Shown here: one piece after another, positions 55,028 to 63,261 of the stretch
How positions within the stretch are numbered: the first letter of the stretch is position 1
How the letters are laid out: each line of letters begins with the position of its first letter
From: an uncultured Bacteroidota bacterium
Lineage (GTDB): Bacteria; Bacteroidota; Bacteroidia; Bacteroidales; P3
Length of the DNA: 64,000 nucleotides
Assembly (NCBI GenBank): GCA_902791695.1
Contig: CADAWR010000004.1
Coordinates: forward strand, 38,942-102,941
Direction: 5' to 3'
The notes under the pieces: generated by a model
What the model was told of the DNA's origin: nothing
The model's database searches: none
The model's input: only the letters and a program-made list of their open reading frames with translations
Program-made: the position numbers and the translations under genes

Positions 55028-55711
55028 TTATTTTATCACTTTTACACTGATGATACGGACGTCCTCGACAGGGCGAGCCATACGGTCGCATTTCACATCG
55101 GCTATCTTGTTGACAACCTCCATACCGTCAACGACTTCGCCAAACACCGTGTAGTCACCGTCGAGGTGCGGTGTGCCACCCACTGTGGTGTATACTTTGC
55201 GCTGCACGTCGGTAAAACTCTTGCCGAGGCGCTTCTCCATCATATCTAGGGTTTTATCGTCCCATACCTGTCCCTGGACAATGTAGAACTGGGAGGCGGA
55301 GGACTCCTTCTTGGGGTTAATCTGGTCGCCTTGGCGTGCTGCGCACAGGGCGCCACTTTTGTGTATCAGTTCGGGTCGGAACTCGGCGGGAATAGTGTAG
55401 CCAAGCGTACCGTCACCAAGGGGCTGGCCAGGTTTGGCGTTGCGCGACTTGGGGTCGCCAGCCTGCACCATGAAGTCTTTGATGACGCGGTGGAAAAGCA
55501 GGCCGTCATAAGTACCATTCTTGACCAATTTCAGGAAATTGTCACGATGGAGAGGGGTCTCGTCGTACAGACGGAGGGTGATTTTGCCCATTGTGGTGGT
55601 CATCTCGACCATAGTGCCTTTACTCATGTTTACTTTTTGATTAGTAGTGGTTTGCGCCGACAGCATAAGAGCAGCTGTCAAAAAAAATACAAGAAAAGAT
55701 ATTTTTTTCAT
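55028..55711 (-). CDS. Cyclophilin-type peptidyl-prolyl isomerase, exported
   Basis: A 227-residue protein from the ATG at 55711, which gives a good signal peptide (MKKISFLVFFLTAALMLSAQ); a 27-residue in-frame extension upstream runs through the promoter and is rejected. The cyclophilin core follows: MGKITLRLYDETPLHRDNFL, LLFHRVIKDFMVQAGDP, SASQFYIVQGQ and YTVFGEVVDGMEVVNKIA. It catalyses proline isomerisation during folding of exported proteins in the periplasm. It is the first gene of the run that continues to pheS and folB. Confidence 0.94.
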   Translation of the reverse strand: MKKISFLVFFLTAALMLSAQTTTNQKVNMSKGTMVEMTTTMGKITLRLYDETPLHRDNFLKLVKNGTYDGLLFHRVIKDFMVQAGDPKSRNAKPGQPLGDGTLGYTIPAEFRPELIHKSGALCAARQGDQINPKKESSASQFYIVQGQVWDDKTLDMMEKRLGKSFTDVQRKVYTTVGGTPHLDGDYTVFGEVVDGMEVVNKIADVKCDRMARPVEDVRIISVKVIK

Positions 55712-55754
55712 TTCAAATACAATAAAAATTACTATTTTTGCAACTGCAAAAGTA
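55711..55754. promoter_or_regulatory. Interleaved divergent promoters of cyclophilin and lipoprotein genes
   Basis: Plus strand: TTTC (55711-55714), 18 bp, TATTTTTG (55733-55740) toward the lipoprotein. Minus strand: TACTTTTG (55754-55747) toward cyclophilin. The two -7 boxes are 6 bp apart, so polymerases could not occupy both at once. Confidence 0.65.
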
Positions 55755-55795
55755 AGAAGAAAAAAGAAAATAAAGCGACAAAAAATCAACATTAT

Positions 55796-56221
55796 ATGAA
55801 GAAAAAAAATCTCAACTGGGGCGTCGTACTGTTTTTCAGCCTGTTACCGATAGCTCTTTTATGGGCCTGCGACAAGGACACCAACTGCTATTTGGAGGTG
55901 CAAGTATACAATGGCGCAATGGAAATTCCGTTTTCCAACACCAAAGTAGAGATCTATCAGTCGGTATGTGATGCATCCGACCACAACTACCGCATGGGAA
56001 TGAGCGACGCCAACGGCATCTACAAGACATCCTTCTCGGCACCCGCAATCCTCAAGGTTAAAGTGACTTACATGCTCGACACCATCCGTCCCGACCTCTA
56101 TCAGGGCTACCGCACCAGCGAGGTAACGACCCGCATAGTGGAAGGCGAGACAAAGACGGCAAAAGTACACGTGACAAGCGACACCTCATGGCTTCAAATA
56201 GCGGAGCCCACAGGCCTCTAA
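55796..56221 (+). CDS. Small putative lipoprotein, function unknown
   Basis: A 141-residue protein from the ATG at 55796. The N-terminus has a hydrophobic segment (WGVVLFFSLLPIALLWAC) whose Cys may be lipidated, although Trp at -2 is atypical. The mature part looks like a single beta-sandwich of the carboxypeptidase-regulatory type (NCYLEVQVYNGAMEIPFSNTKVEIYQ, SDANGIYKTSFSAPAILKVKVTY). No family is recognised with certainty. It lies 12 bp before the DUF4301 gene and heads a four-gene plus-strand run. Confidence 0.75.
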   Translation: MKKKNLNWGVVLFFSLLPIALLWACDKDTNCYLEVQVYNGAMEIPFSNTKVEIYQSVCDASDHNYRMGMSDANGIYKTSFSAPAILKVKVTYMLDTIRPDLYQGYRTSEVTTRIVEGETKTAKVHVTSDTSWLQIAEPTGL

Positions 56222-56233
56222 ACACCATAGACC

Positions 56234-57760
56234 ATGATTTTTAAGCCAACGGCAGAAGACCTTGTCCAGATGGAAGGACAAGGCATTAGCGCTGCCCAGG
56301 TGCAAGCGCAGATAGACAACTTCAAGAGCGGCTTTCCCAAGAGCCGTCTCGACGCTCCGGCCACGCCTGCCAATGGCGGCATACGTGTACTGGACAACAA
56401 TGAGATATCCAGATACGAGAAGCAGTACAAAGCCCTTGCCAAAGGAAAGAAAGTGCTGAAGTTCGTGCCGGCCTCTGGTGCGGCGACACGCATGTTCAAA
56501 GACCTTTACTCATTCACGGCCACATATTTCGGTGTGGCAGACAACTTCGAAAAGGAGTTCCCTGCAGTGAAGGAATTTTTGGACAACTTGAACACATTTG
56601 CATTCTACAACGATTTGAAAGCATGTATGCTGCGCTCAGACCTCGACATTGACGAGTATATGCAACGCGGCGACTACAGCACGGTGATAAACTTCCTGCT
56701 CAAGGAGCAGTACATGGGTTACGGCTCTCTGCCGAAAGCCCTGCTGAAGTTCCACCGTTACGGCGAGGTGCAGCGCACCCCGCTGGAGGAACACATCGTC
56801 GAGGGTGCCCTATACGCCCGCAACAGCGACGGCACGGTGGACCTGCATTTCACCATCTCGCCCGAACACCGCGCGGCCTTCCGCCGCAAGTTGGCCGAAG
56901 TCAAAGCCTACTATGAGAGCACTTTGGGCATAAAACTCAAGGTAAGCATGTCGGAGCAGAAACACTACACCGACATCATAGCCGTCGACGAGCAGAACCA
57001 ACCCATCCGTGACGAAAAAGGACGTCTGGTATTCCGCCCAGGCGGACACGGCGCCCTCATTGAGAACCTCAACGAGCAGCGCGCCGACATTATCTTCATA
57101 AAGAACATTGACAACGTGGTGCCCGACTGGATGAAGCCCGTCACGACAACTTACAAAGAGGTTATTGCCGGCATGCTGCTGGAACTCAAGAGTAAGGTCG
57201 ACGATGCCCTGCACACTCTCGACGGCAACCCTGACGCAAAGACTGTCAAAAAGATAGCTGATTTCGCTGCCAAGGAGCTCAACATCACGGTACCGGAAGG
57301 ATGCGACGTCAAAACACTGCACGCCCTGCTCAACCGCCCGATGCGCGTATGCGGCATGGTGAAGAACCTCGGCGAACCCGGCGGCGGTCCCTTCTTCACC
57401 ATCGACACACGCGGACGCCGGAGCCTGCAGGTGGTAGAATCGGCTCAGGTGAACCACAACGATCCGCAGCAGGAAGCTCTTTTCCAAGGCTCCACACACT
57501 TCAACCCCGTAGACTTGGTGTGCTGCACGAAGAACTATCGCGGCCGCTATTTCGACCTACGCCAGTATGTCGATCCACAGACAGGCTTCATCAGCAAAAA
57601 GACCAAGGGCGCAGTCACTCTGAAATCGCAAGAGCTCCCGGGCCTTTGGAACGGCGCCATGGCCGACTGGATAACACTCTTCGTCGAGGTACCGGTGGAG
57701 ACCTTCAACCCCGTGAAGACCGTCAACGACCTGCTCCGCAAAGAACACAGAGAAAATTAA
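56234..57760 (+). CDS. DUF4301-family protein
   Basis: A 508-residue cytoplasmic protein that matches the DUF4301 family found in Bacteroidota. Marks are KVLKFVPASGAATRMFKDLY near residue 75, RPGGHGALIENLNEQRADIIFIKNIDNV near residue 275, and GGPFFTIDTRGRRSLQVVE near residue 385. The glycine-rich and KNIDN-type segments recall nucleotidyltransferase or UDP-sugar pyrophosphorylase-like folds (inference only). It is the second gene of the run and is followed by lemA after 13 bp. Confidence 0.9.
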   Translation: MIFKPTAEDLVQMEGQGISAAQVQAQIDNFKSGFPKSRLDAPATPANGGIRVLDNNEISRYEKQYKALAKGKKVLKFVPASGAATRMFKDLYSFTATYFGVADNFEKEFPAVKEFLDNLNTFAFYNDLKACMLRSDLDIDEYMQRGDYSTVINFLLKEQYMGYGSLPKALLKFHRYGEVQRTPLEEHIVEGALYARNSDGTVDLHFTISPEHRAAFRRKLAEVKAYYESTLGIKLKVSMSEQKHYTDIIAVDEQNQPIRDEKGRLVFRPGGHGALIENLNEQRADIIFIKNIDNVVPDWMKPVTTTYKEVIAGMLLELKSKVDDALHTLDGNPDAKTVKKIADFAAKELNITVPEGCDVKTLHALLNRPMRVCGMVKNLGEPGGGPFFTIDTRGRRSLQVVESAQVNHNDPQQEALFQGSTHFNPVDLVCCTKNYRGRYFDLRQYVDPQTGFISKKTKGAVTLKSQELPGLWNGAMADWITLFVEVPVETFNPVKTVNDLLRKEHREN

Positions 57761-57773
57761 ATAGATAAATATC

Positions 57774-58373
57774 ATGAAAAAGGGAACAATCATCATTATC
57801 GCCATTGTGGCCCTCGTGGCCATATTAGTCATGTGGGGCATCCGCGTGAACAACAAACTCGTCACCGCTGACGAGAACGTGCAGAAAGCATGGGCTCAGG
57901 TGGAAAACGTCTACAAGCGCCGCGCCGACCTGATACCGCAGCTGGTAGCCACCGTTCAGGGTGCCGCAAACTTCGAGAAAGGTACACTCACCGAAGTCAT
58001 ACAGGCCCGTGCCGGTATCGACAACGCCAAAGTTGACCCCACACAGCTCACCGAAGAGCAGGTGGCTGCCTACCAAAAAGCTCAGGACAACCTCGGCAAA
58101 GCTCTGGCCAACACCATCAAGGTGACCGTGGAGCGTTACCCCGAACTCACCGCCACACAGGGCTTCCGCGACCTGCAGGTGCAGCTTGAAGGCACAGAAA
58201 ACCGCATCACCGTGGAACGCGGCAAGTTCAACGAGGCCGTGCAGGGTTACAACACCATGCTGCGCCGCTTCCCGAACAGCATCATCGCCGGCATCTGCGG
58301 CTTCGACAAGAAGGGCTACTTCACCGCCCCCGAGGGCAGCGACGAGCCTGTGCAGGTGGAATTCAACTTCTAA
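57774..58373 (+). CDS. lemA: LemA family protein
   Basis: A 199-residue protein with an N-terminal membrane helix (IIIIAIVALVAILVMWG) and the LemA coiled-coil domain: VNNKLVTADENVQKAWAQVENVYKRRADLIPQLV, then GTENRITVERGKFNEAVQGYN. LemA proteins have a cytoplasmic or periplasmic helical bundle and unknown function, and often lie beside TPM-domain genes, as here (9 bp gap). The C-terminal part ends with a short disordered segment after FDKKGYFTA. Same run as DUF4301. Confidence 0.95.
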   Translation: MKKGTIIIIAIVALVAILVMWGIRVNNKLVTADENVQKAWAQVENVYKRRADLIPQLVATVQGAANFEKGTLTEVIQARAGIDNAKVDPTQLTEEQVAAYQKAQDNLGKALANTIKVTVERYPELTATQGFRDLQVQLEGTENRITVERGKFNEAVQGYNTMLRRFPNSIIAGICGFDKKGYFTAPEGSDEPVQVEFNF

Positions 58374-58382
58374 AGACCTATC

Positions 58383-59156
58383 ATGAAAAAAGGGCTGATC
58401 GCCATATTACTGCTGTTGTGTAGCCTGTGCGTTCATGCCGAATGGCTGCCCGAAAAAAGCAACCGGCTTGTTAACGACTATTCAGGTATACTGACCGCAG
58501 CGCAAGTATCGACGCTGGAGCAAAGGCTCGTTGCCTTCAACGACAGCACATCGAACCAGGTGCTGATAGTCATAACCCCGACTATAGAGGGCGATGACGA
58601 GGACGCTGCCGCACAGCGCATCGGACAGGCCTGGGGCGTGGGGCAGGAGGAGTTCAACAACGGTGTAGTGATACTCATCAAGAGCAAGACCCCTGAGGAG
58701 AACTGGGGCGCTGTGGCCATAGCCACCGGTTATGGCGTTGAGGGCGCCCTCCCCGACCTCTTCTGCAAGCGCATCATTGACAACCAGATGCTCGGAGCTC
58801 TGGGCGACGGAGAATACTACAGAGCCCTGACGGAAGCCCTCGACGTGATACTTCCAGTGCTTGCCGGGGAATACAGCTATGCGCAGTACAAGAAAGACCG
58901 CAAAGTCCGTGGAGCGATAGCCGCACTTATTGCAGTGGCTTTCCTCACTCTGATTATTGTCCTCGTAGCACGCTACGCCAAGAAACACCCCGACCAGTGG
59001 AACAACAACGGCACCGGCAGTGGTGGCGGAATGTTTTTCGGTGGCCCTATAGGAGGTACCTGGCGCGGCGGCTTCTCGTCAGGCGGCAGCTTTGGAGGAT
59101 TTGGAGGCTTCGGTGGCGGCAGTTTTGGAGGAGGAGGCGCATCGGGTAGATTCTGA
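58383..59156 (+). CDS. TPM-domain protein (YgcG-like)
   Basis: A 257-residue protein: signal peptide (LIAILLLLCSLCVHA), then the TPM domain (residues 24-150; LVNDYSGILTAAQVSTLEQRL, NQVLIVITPTIEGDD, NNGVVILIKSKTPEENWGAVAIATGYG), one membrane helix near residue 185 (AIAALIAVAFLTLIIVLVA) and a Gly/Phe-rich tail (GGFGGFGGGSFGGGGASGRF). The TPM domain belongs to a thylakoid- and membrane-associated family, with phosphatase activity reported for some members. Tail and membrane anchor match the YgcG type. It closes the run started by the small lipoprotein. Confidence 0.93.
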   Translation: MKKGLIAILLLLCSLCVHAEWLPEKSNRLVNDYSGILTAAQVSTLEQRLVAFNDSTSNQVLIVITPTIEGDDEDAAAQRIGQAWGVGQEEFNNGVVILIKSKTPEENWGAVAIATGYGVEGALPDLFCKRIIDNQMLGALGDGEYYRALTEALDVILPVLAGEYSYAQYKKDRKVRGAIAALIAVAFLTLIIVLVARYAKKHPDQWNNNGTGSGGGMFFGGPIGGTWRGGFSSGGSFGGFGGFGGGSFGGGGASGRF

Positions 59157-59171
59157 CAAATGAAAAATTAT

Positions 59172-59202
59172 TTTGCCAGTTTAAAAAATGTTAGTATCTT
59201 TG
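59172..59202 (+). promoter_or_regulatory. Promoter of the 45-residue peptide gene
   Basis: TTTG (59172-59175), 19 bp, TATCTTTG (59195-59202): both boxes match exactly. The leader is about 65-70 bases. Confidence 0.88.
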
Positions 59203-59276
59203 CCGAGCATTTCAGTTGCAGAGTATTGCAATTAGAGACTGACATTCAAGAATATAAACAATAAAAAGTATACACC

Positions 59277-59414
59277 ATGGGTATCAATGCTAACAAAAAG
59301 GTGAAGAGAAGACAAGTCCGCATCAACGGCAACAAGAACTCCACGAACAACTGGGGTATCACCGCCGCCGGCTGGAATGCTGTGCACAAGGCTATCATCA
59401 ACGCCGAAGACTAA
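59277..59414 (+). CDS. 45-residue basic peptide, function unknown
   Basis: An ATG at 59277 opens a 45-codon frame that ends at TAA (59412-59414). The peptide begins MGINANKKVKRRQVRING, continues with an Asn-rich NKNSTNNWG and ends with an amphipathic helix (AAGWNAVHKAIINAED). The N-terminal half has a strong positive charge, so nucleic-acid or ribosome binding is possible but unproven. It has its own perfect promoter and a textbook terminator, so it is expressed as a small unit of about 270 bases. I do not recognise the family. The following gene (NUDIX) starts 3 bp after the terminator T-tract, so this unit could also act as a leader for it. Confidence 0.75.
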   Translation: MGINANKKVKRRQVRINGNKNSTNNWGITAAGWNAVHKAIINAED

Positions 59415-59436
59415 TCACTTCACACAGAACAGTTGA

Positions 59437-59463
59437 GGCCGCATTTTTGCGGCCTTTTTTTTA
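59437..59463 (+). terminator. Intrinsic terminator between the peptide gene and NUDIX gene
   Basis: GGCCGCA (59437-59443), loop TTTT, TGCGGCC (59448-59454), then eight or more T. It ends 3 bp before the NUDIX start codon. Confidence 0.93.
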
Positions 59464-59465
59464 CC

Positions 59466-59963
59466 ATGAAACAGACAACACTGTGCTATATTGACGACGG
59501 CGACAGTTACTTGATGCTTCACCGCGTGAAGAAAGAGAACGATGCCAGCCACGGCAAATGGATAGGTGTAGGCGGCAAGTGCGAGGCCGACGAAAGCCCC
59601 GACGAGTGCATGCTACGCGAGGTAAAGGAGGAGACTGGGTTGGAAATCACCGAGTGGCGCTACAGGGGCATCGTCACCTTCATCTCCGACACATGGCCCA
59701 ACGAGTACATGCACCTCTTTACCGCCACCAAGTGGAACGGGGAGCCCGACATGAGCATCGACGACGAGGGGGAGCTGGCGTGGATAAAGAAGTACGACCT
59801 GCCGGTCACAGATGGGGTTGGCGACCAAAGCATAAACCTCTGGGAGGGCGACAAGATATTCCTGCGTTTGATGCTCGACGAGGGCACGCCGTTCTTCTCC
59901 CTCAAGCTCGTATATCATCAGGACGTGATGACCAAAGCAATACTTAATGGAGCGACAATTTGA
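59466..59963 (+). CDS. NUDIX hydrolase (MutT/8-oxo-dGTP diphosphatase type)
   Basis: A 165-residue protein from the ATG at 59466; the longer in-frame start at 59433 lies inside the terminator and is rejected. The NUDIX box is complete (G-x5-E-x7-REVKEETGL; starting GKCEADES near residue 38). MLHRVKKENDASHGKWIGVGG precedes it. The family removes pyrophosphate from nucleotides such as 8-oxo-dGTP. The last 17 bp overlap the start of the helicase gene, so translation is coupled. No separate promoter is visible between the terminator and the start; expression may depend on read-through. Confidence 0.93.
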   Translation: MKQTTLCYIDDGDSYLMLHRVKKENDASHGKWIGVGGKCEADESPDECMLREVKEETGLEITEWRYRGIVTFISDTWPNEYMHLFTATKWNGEPDMSIDDEGELAWIKKYDLPVTDGVGDQSINLWEGDKIFLRLMLDEGTPFFSLKLVYHQDVMTKAILNGATI

Positions 59964-62544
59964 CCCGTGGCAACAGGAAGCCATTGAGATCAGGGGCGGG
60001 CAGCATCTGGTGCTGGCGCCGCCGGGGTGCGGGAAGACGGACATACTGACGGAGCGCGTGGTGCATGCCCACGAGCAAGGAGTGGAGTACAAGGATATGC
60101 TGTGCCTGACCTTCACCAACCGCGCCGCCAAGGGGATGGCGCAGCGCATCGCCGACCGCACCGGCAATCCCGTGCCAGACGACCTCTACGTAGGCAACAT
60201 ACACCGCTACTGCTCGCAGATGCTCTTCAACCTCGGCTTGGTAAACCACAACAGTGCCATCATAGACGAAGGCGACGTGGACAGCATCATACAGGAGGAA
60301 CTTTGCAAACGCCTCGACATCAAGAGCCGCAGCACCGAGCTTATGCGCAATCAGCACGCCCTTTGGCAGCTTACACTTGGAATGCGCGGAGAAGTAATAC
60401 TCCACAACGAACTGCTGCACACCGGCGCCATGGCGAAACTCTGCGACGTGCTGGGACGCCCATTCGACGAAGACTCGCTGGCCGACATCTACAACGACAT
60501 TGACCAACTGACGGCACGCTACAGCATACTCTACGAACTGCCTGCCGCCAATACCATGCTGCTGGCAAAAGCCTACCAGCAATACAAGGCCGACAACGAC
60601 CTGCTCGACTATGACGACCTGCTGGTGCTGGCCTATCAGCATCTATCCACAGCTGCGGAATGCCAGCACTATAGCTGGATAGAAGTAGACGAAGTGCAGG
60701 ATCTCAACGCGCTGCAATTCTCCCTTATAGACCTGCTGGCTGCCGACGACGCCACCATTGTCTACCTCGGCGACGAACAACAGGCAATCTTCTCGTTCAT
60801 CGGAGCCAAGCTGGAGACCCTCGAAGCCTTGAAGCAGCGCTGTGCCGGCAATATACACTACCTGCACACCAACTACCGCTCGCCGAAGTATCTGCTCGAC
60901 CTGCAGAACGACTTTGCCGTGCATAATCTCGGCATACGGCGCGAACTGTTGCCGACAACTGACAACAACACAGAGAGACAGCCAGCAGACGTCTGTCTGC
61001 TCAACGTAGGCGACGCACAACTGGAAAGCTACTACGCGGCACGCTTTGCCAAGCGCTACGGCGACCTGAACCCGGACGGCCGTGTGGCAATATTGGTGAG
61101 CACCAACCGCGAGGCCGACGAGGTTAGCGACGCCATGGCGGCGCAAAGCATAGAGCACTTCAAGATAAGCGGCACCGACCTCTTCTCACAACCCACCATA
61201 AGGCTTCTTTTGGCGCACCTCAGCGTGCTGGCCGACGAGAGCGTCTTCATAGCATGGGCGCGCCTCTTCTGGGGCCTCAAAGTGACACCCACCTACACTG
61301 CAGCGCGTGCCTTGATGCGCGACCTGCGACGTGCTGCAATGCTTCCGACAGACTTCCTACTTTACCCCAACAGCTCGTACCTGCAGGCATTCGTCCACGC
61401 CTACGACACTGAGGAGCTCGTCATCTTCGACACCGAGACAACAGGCCTCGACACCCGCAACGACGACATCATACAGATTGCCGCCATACGCGTGCGGCAA
61501 GGCAAGGTTGTAGGCAAGCCCTTCAACATAATTCTCGAGACAGCCAAAGAGCTGCCCGCCACCGTCGGCGGCCATCCCAACCCCATGCTTGAAGTCTACC
61601 GCAGTAGCAAGCGCTATCCCCGCGCCGAAGGTCTGCAGATGTTCATGGACTACTGCAAAGGCAAAGTCCTCGTGGGCCACAACGTGGAATACGACTACCA
61701 GATACTGCGCAACAACCTGCTGCGTGAGACAGGACAGGTAAAGCTCGAAGAGCTCTGCCCCAGATACTTCGACACACTGAAGTACATACGCCTCGTGCGG
61801 CCGCGCCTGCGCCACTACAAGCTGGGCCACCTGCTTGAGGTGCTGCACCTCGAAGGGCAGAACAGTCACCAGGCCGACGACGACATCATGGCAACGTTGT
61901 CGCTGCTCAATTTCTGCCACCTCAACGCCACGCAGATTGTCGCCAAACAGACACTCTTCATGGAGAGCCACCGCAAGCAAATAGAAAAGTTCCGCGAGCG
62001 CTACGCCGACGTCTATCGACATGCCCTTGGCCGTATGCACGACGAAGGTGGCGGCATCATCGAGGAGATGTCCTATTTCTACGACAGGCTCGGCGAGAGG
62101 GTGGACAAATGGGAGCACCTGCTGCACTACATAGACGCCGATGTTGTACGTCCAGAGCTCTACCCCACCCTGCGCCTGCAACTCGACCGCTACACCACCG
62201 ACCTATGCACCAGCAAGGAGGCCGACATGTGCGGCAGCTCGCTGCAGGAGCGCTACATCATATCCACCGTGCATAAAGCCAAGGGCCTGGAATTCGACAC
62301 CGTGATAGTATACCACGCCATCGACGGCTGCTATCCGGGTGCCCACAGTTGGACCGAGAAGCAGATACAGGAGGACGCGCGGCGGCTGTTCGTGGCCCTC
62401 TCGCGCTCGCGCAAGCACCTCTGCGTCGTCTACGACGACCACTTCGGCCGCTCCAGTCACGCCCTGTCGCCCTTCCTTGAGAAGGTGAAAGGCCACTTCA
62501 CGCTCTACCGCCGCAGCGGGGACGGCAAGATACGGGAAGAATAA
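59947..62544 (+). CDS. UvrD/PcrA-type helicase with inserted DEDDh 3'-5' exonuclease domain
   Basis: An 865-residue superfamily 1 helicase. Motif I is LAPPGCGKTDILTERVV near residue 20; QxxF/DExx region DYDDLLVLAYQHL and VDEVQDLNALQ; motif III YLGDEQQAIFSFIGA; motif V STVHKAKGLEFDTVIVYHAI near 780; motif VI RRLFVALSRSRKHL near 815. Between residues 490 and 655 lies a DnaQ-like exonuclease: ExoI FDTETTGLD, ExoII VGHNVEYDY, ExoIII HQADDDIMATL (His-x-x-x-Asp, so DEDDh). The exonuclease occupies the place of the usual 2B subdomain. It likely unwinds and trims DNA in repair or recombination. Paired with a NUDIX enzyme, a role in repair of damaged nucleotides or DNA is plausible. Confidence 0.94.
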   Translation: MERQFDPWQQEAIEIRGGQHLVLAPPGCGKTDILTERVVHAHEQGVEYKDMLCLTFTNRAAKGMAQRIADRTGNPVPDDLYVGNIHRYCSQMLFNLGLVNHNSAIIDEGDVDSIIQEELCKRLDIKSRSTELMRNQHALWQLTLGMRGEVILHNELLHTGAMAKLCDVLGRPFDEDSLADIYNDIDQLTARYSILYELPAANTMLLAKAYQQYKADNDLLDYDDLLVLAYQHLSTAAECQHYSWIEVDEVQDLNALQFSLIDLLAADDATIVYLGDEQQAIFSFIGAKLETLEALKQRCAGNIHYLHTNYRSPKYLLDLQNDFAVHNLGIRRELLPTTDNNTERQPADVCLLNVGDAQLESYYAARFAKRYGDLNPDGRVAILVSTNREADEVSDAMAAQSIEHFKISGTDLFSQPTIRLLLAHLSVLADESVFIAWARLFWGLKVTPTYTAARALMRDLRRAAMLPTDFLLYPNSSYLQAFVHAYDTEELVIFDTETTGLDTRNDDIIQIAAIRVRQGKVVGKPFNIILETAKELPATVGGHPNPMLEVYRSSKRYPRAEGLQMFMDYCKGKVLVGHNVEYDYQILRNNLLRETGQVKLEELCPRYFDTLKYIRLVRPRLRHYKLGHLLEVLHLEGQNSHQADDDIMATLSLLNFCHLNATQIVAKQTLFMESHRKQIEKFRERYADVYRHALGRMHDEGGGIIEEMSYFYDRLGERVDKWEHLLHYIDADVVRPELYPTLRLQLDRYTTDLCTSKEADMCGSSLQERYIISTVHKAKGLEFDTVIVYHAIDGCYPGAHSWTEKQIQEDARRLFVALSRSRKHLCVVYDDHFGRSSHALSPFLEKVKGHFTLYRRSGDGKIREE

Positions 62545-62593
62545 TTTATCTCCATCATTTTACCTAAGCCATGTCCAGGCGTATAATAGGCAA

Positions 62594-62972
62594 ATGAACA
62601 GCTCAACGGACATAGAACTGATGCAGCAGCTGCGTGGCGGCAGCGAGTCAGCCCTGCGCCAACTCATCGAGCGTCACAGCGAACGCCTCTACCGTCTGGC
62701 CTACCACCTGTTGAATGACCGTGACGCTGCCAGCGATGCTGTGCAGGAAACCTTCATACGCCTGTGGAAACACTCTAGGCGTTACGACCCGAGCAAAAGC
62801 CTGTCCACATGGCTCTGCACCATCTGCGCCCGGCGCTGCTACGACGAGAGAAGGTCTCAGCGCCGACGAGGTAGCCGTAGCCACCCGCATGAGCGCCGAC
62901 CATGTGAAAGCCAACCTATACGTGGCACGCACCGCCGTCCGCGAAAAACTGAAACGATATGGAATACAATGA
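62594..62972 (+). pseudogene. ECF-type sigma factor, broken by internal deletion and frameshift
   Basis: The frame from ATG 62594 encodes sigma-70 region 2: LIERHSERLYRLAYHLLNDRDAASDAVQETFIRLW, STWLCTICARRCYDER (to about 62846). It then continues as unrelated Arg-rich sequence. The end of region 4 (EGLSADEVAVATRM, SADHVKANLYVARTAVREKLK) is found in another frame from about 62850 to the TGA at 62970-62972. About 45 residues (linker and the first half of region 4) are missing between CYDER and EGLSADEV and the frame shifts, so no intact sigma factor is made. The next gene overlaps the old 3' end by 14 bp, as in an intact sigma/anti-sigma operon. An assembly error cannot be excluded. Confidence 0.8.
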
Positions 62973-63261
62973 ACTCATAGAAAAGATACAGCACCAGCCT
63001 GTCGACACCCCTGACACCGATGCCATCCTCGCCGGCATGCGCCGCAAAATGCACCGCAGCAGACAACGCCAGGCATTAGTGGCTGCAGCATGCCTGTTGC
63101 TGGCCATAGTACCGCTGTCGTTACCCGTAGCCGACACGCCAAAGCCCACCCTCGCCGAGACCGTCAGCGCGACGCTCCCGTCCTCGCCCAACGACCTACC
63201 GGCACCCCTTGCAGGCTACAGAAACTCGCTTCGCAACCATCAAATACATACAGCAATATGA
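62959..63261 (+). CDS. Small single-pass membrane protein, probable former sigma partner
   Basis: A 100-residue protein: about 40 residues of cytoplasmic N-terminus (MEYNELIEKIQHQPVDTP, ILAGMRRKMHRSR), one membrane helix (ALVAAACLLLAIVPLSL) and a short periplasmic tail rich in Pro and Ser. This is the size and topology of small anti-sigma or sigma-linked proteins in Bacteroidota, although no anti-sigma motif is seen. It overlaps the remnant of the sigma gene (14 bp) and the next lipoprotein gene (ATGA), so the three form one operon. With the sigma factor broken, its role may be lost or altered. Confidence 0.72.
   Translation: MEYNELIEKIQHQPVDTPDTDAILAGMRRKMHRSRQRQALVAAACLLLAIVPLSLPVADTPKPTLAETVSATLPSSPNDLPAPLAGYRNSLRNHQIHTAI

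Noticed and set aside
62594-62980. Programmed frameshift in the sigma factor gene
   Set aside because: About 45 residues are missing as well as the frame changing, and no slippery heptamer is present at the joint.
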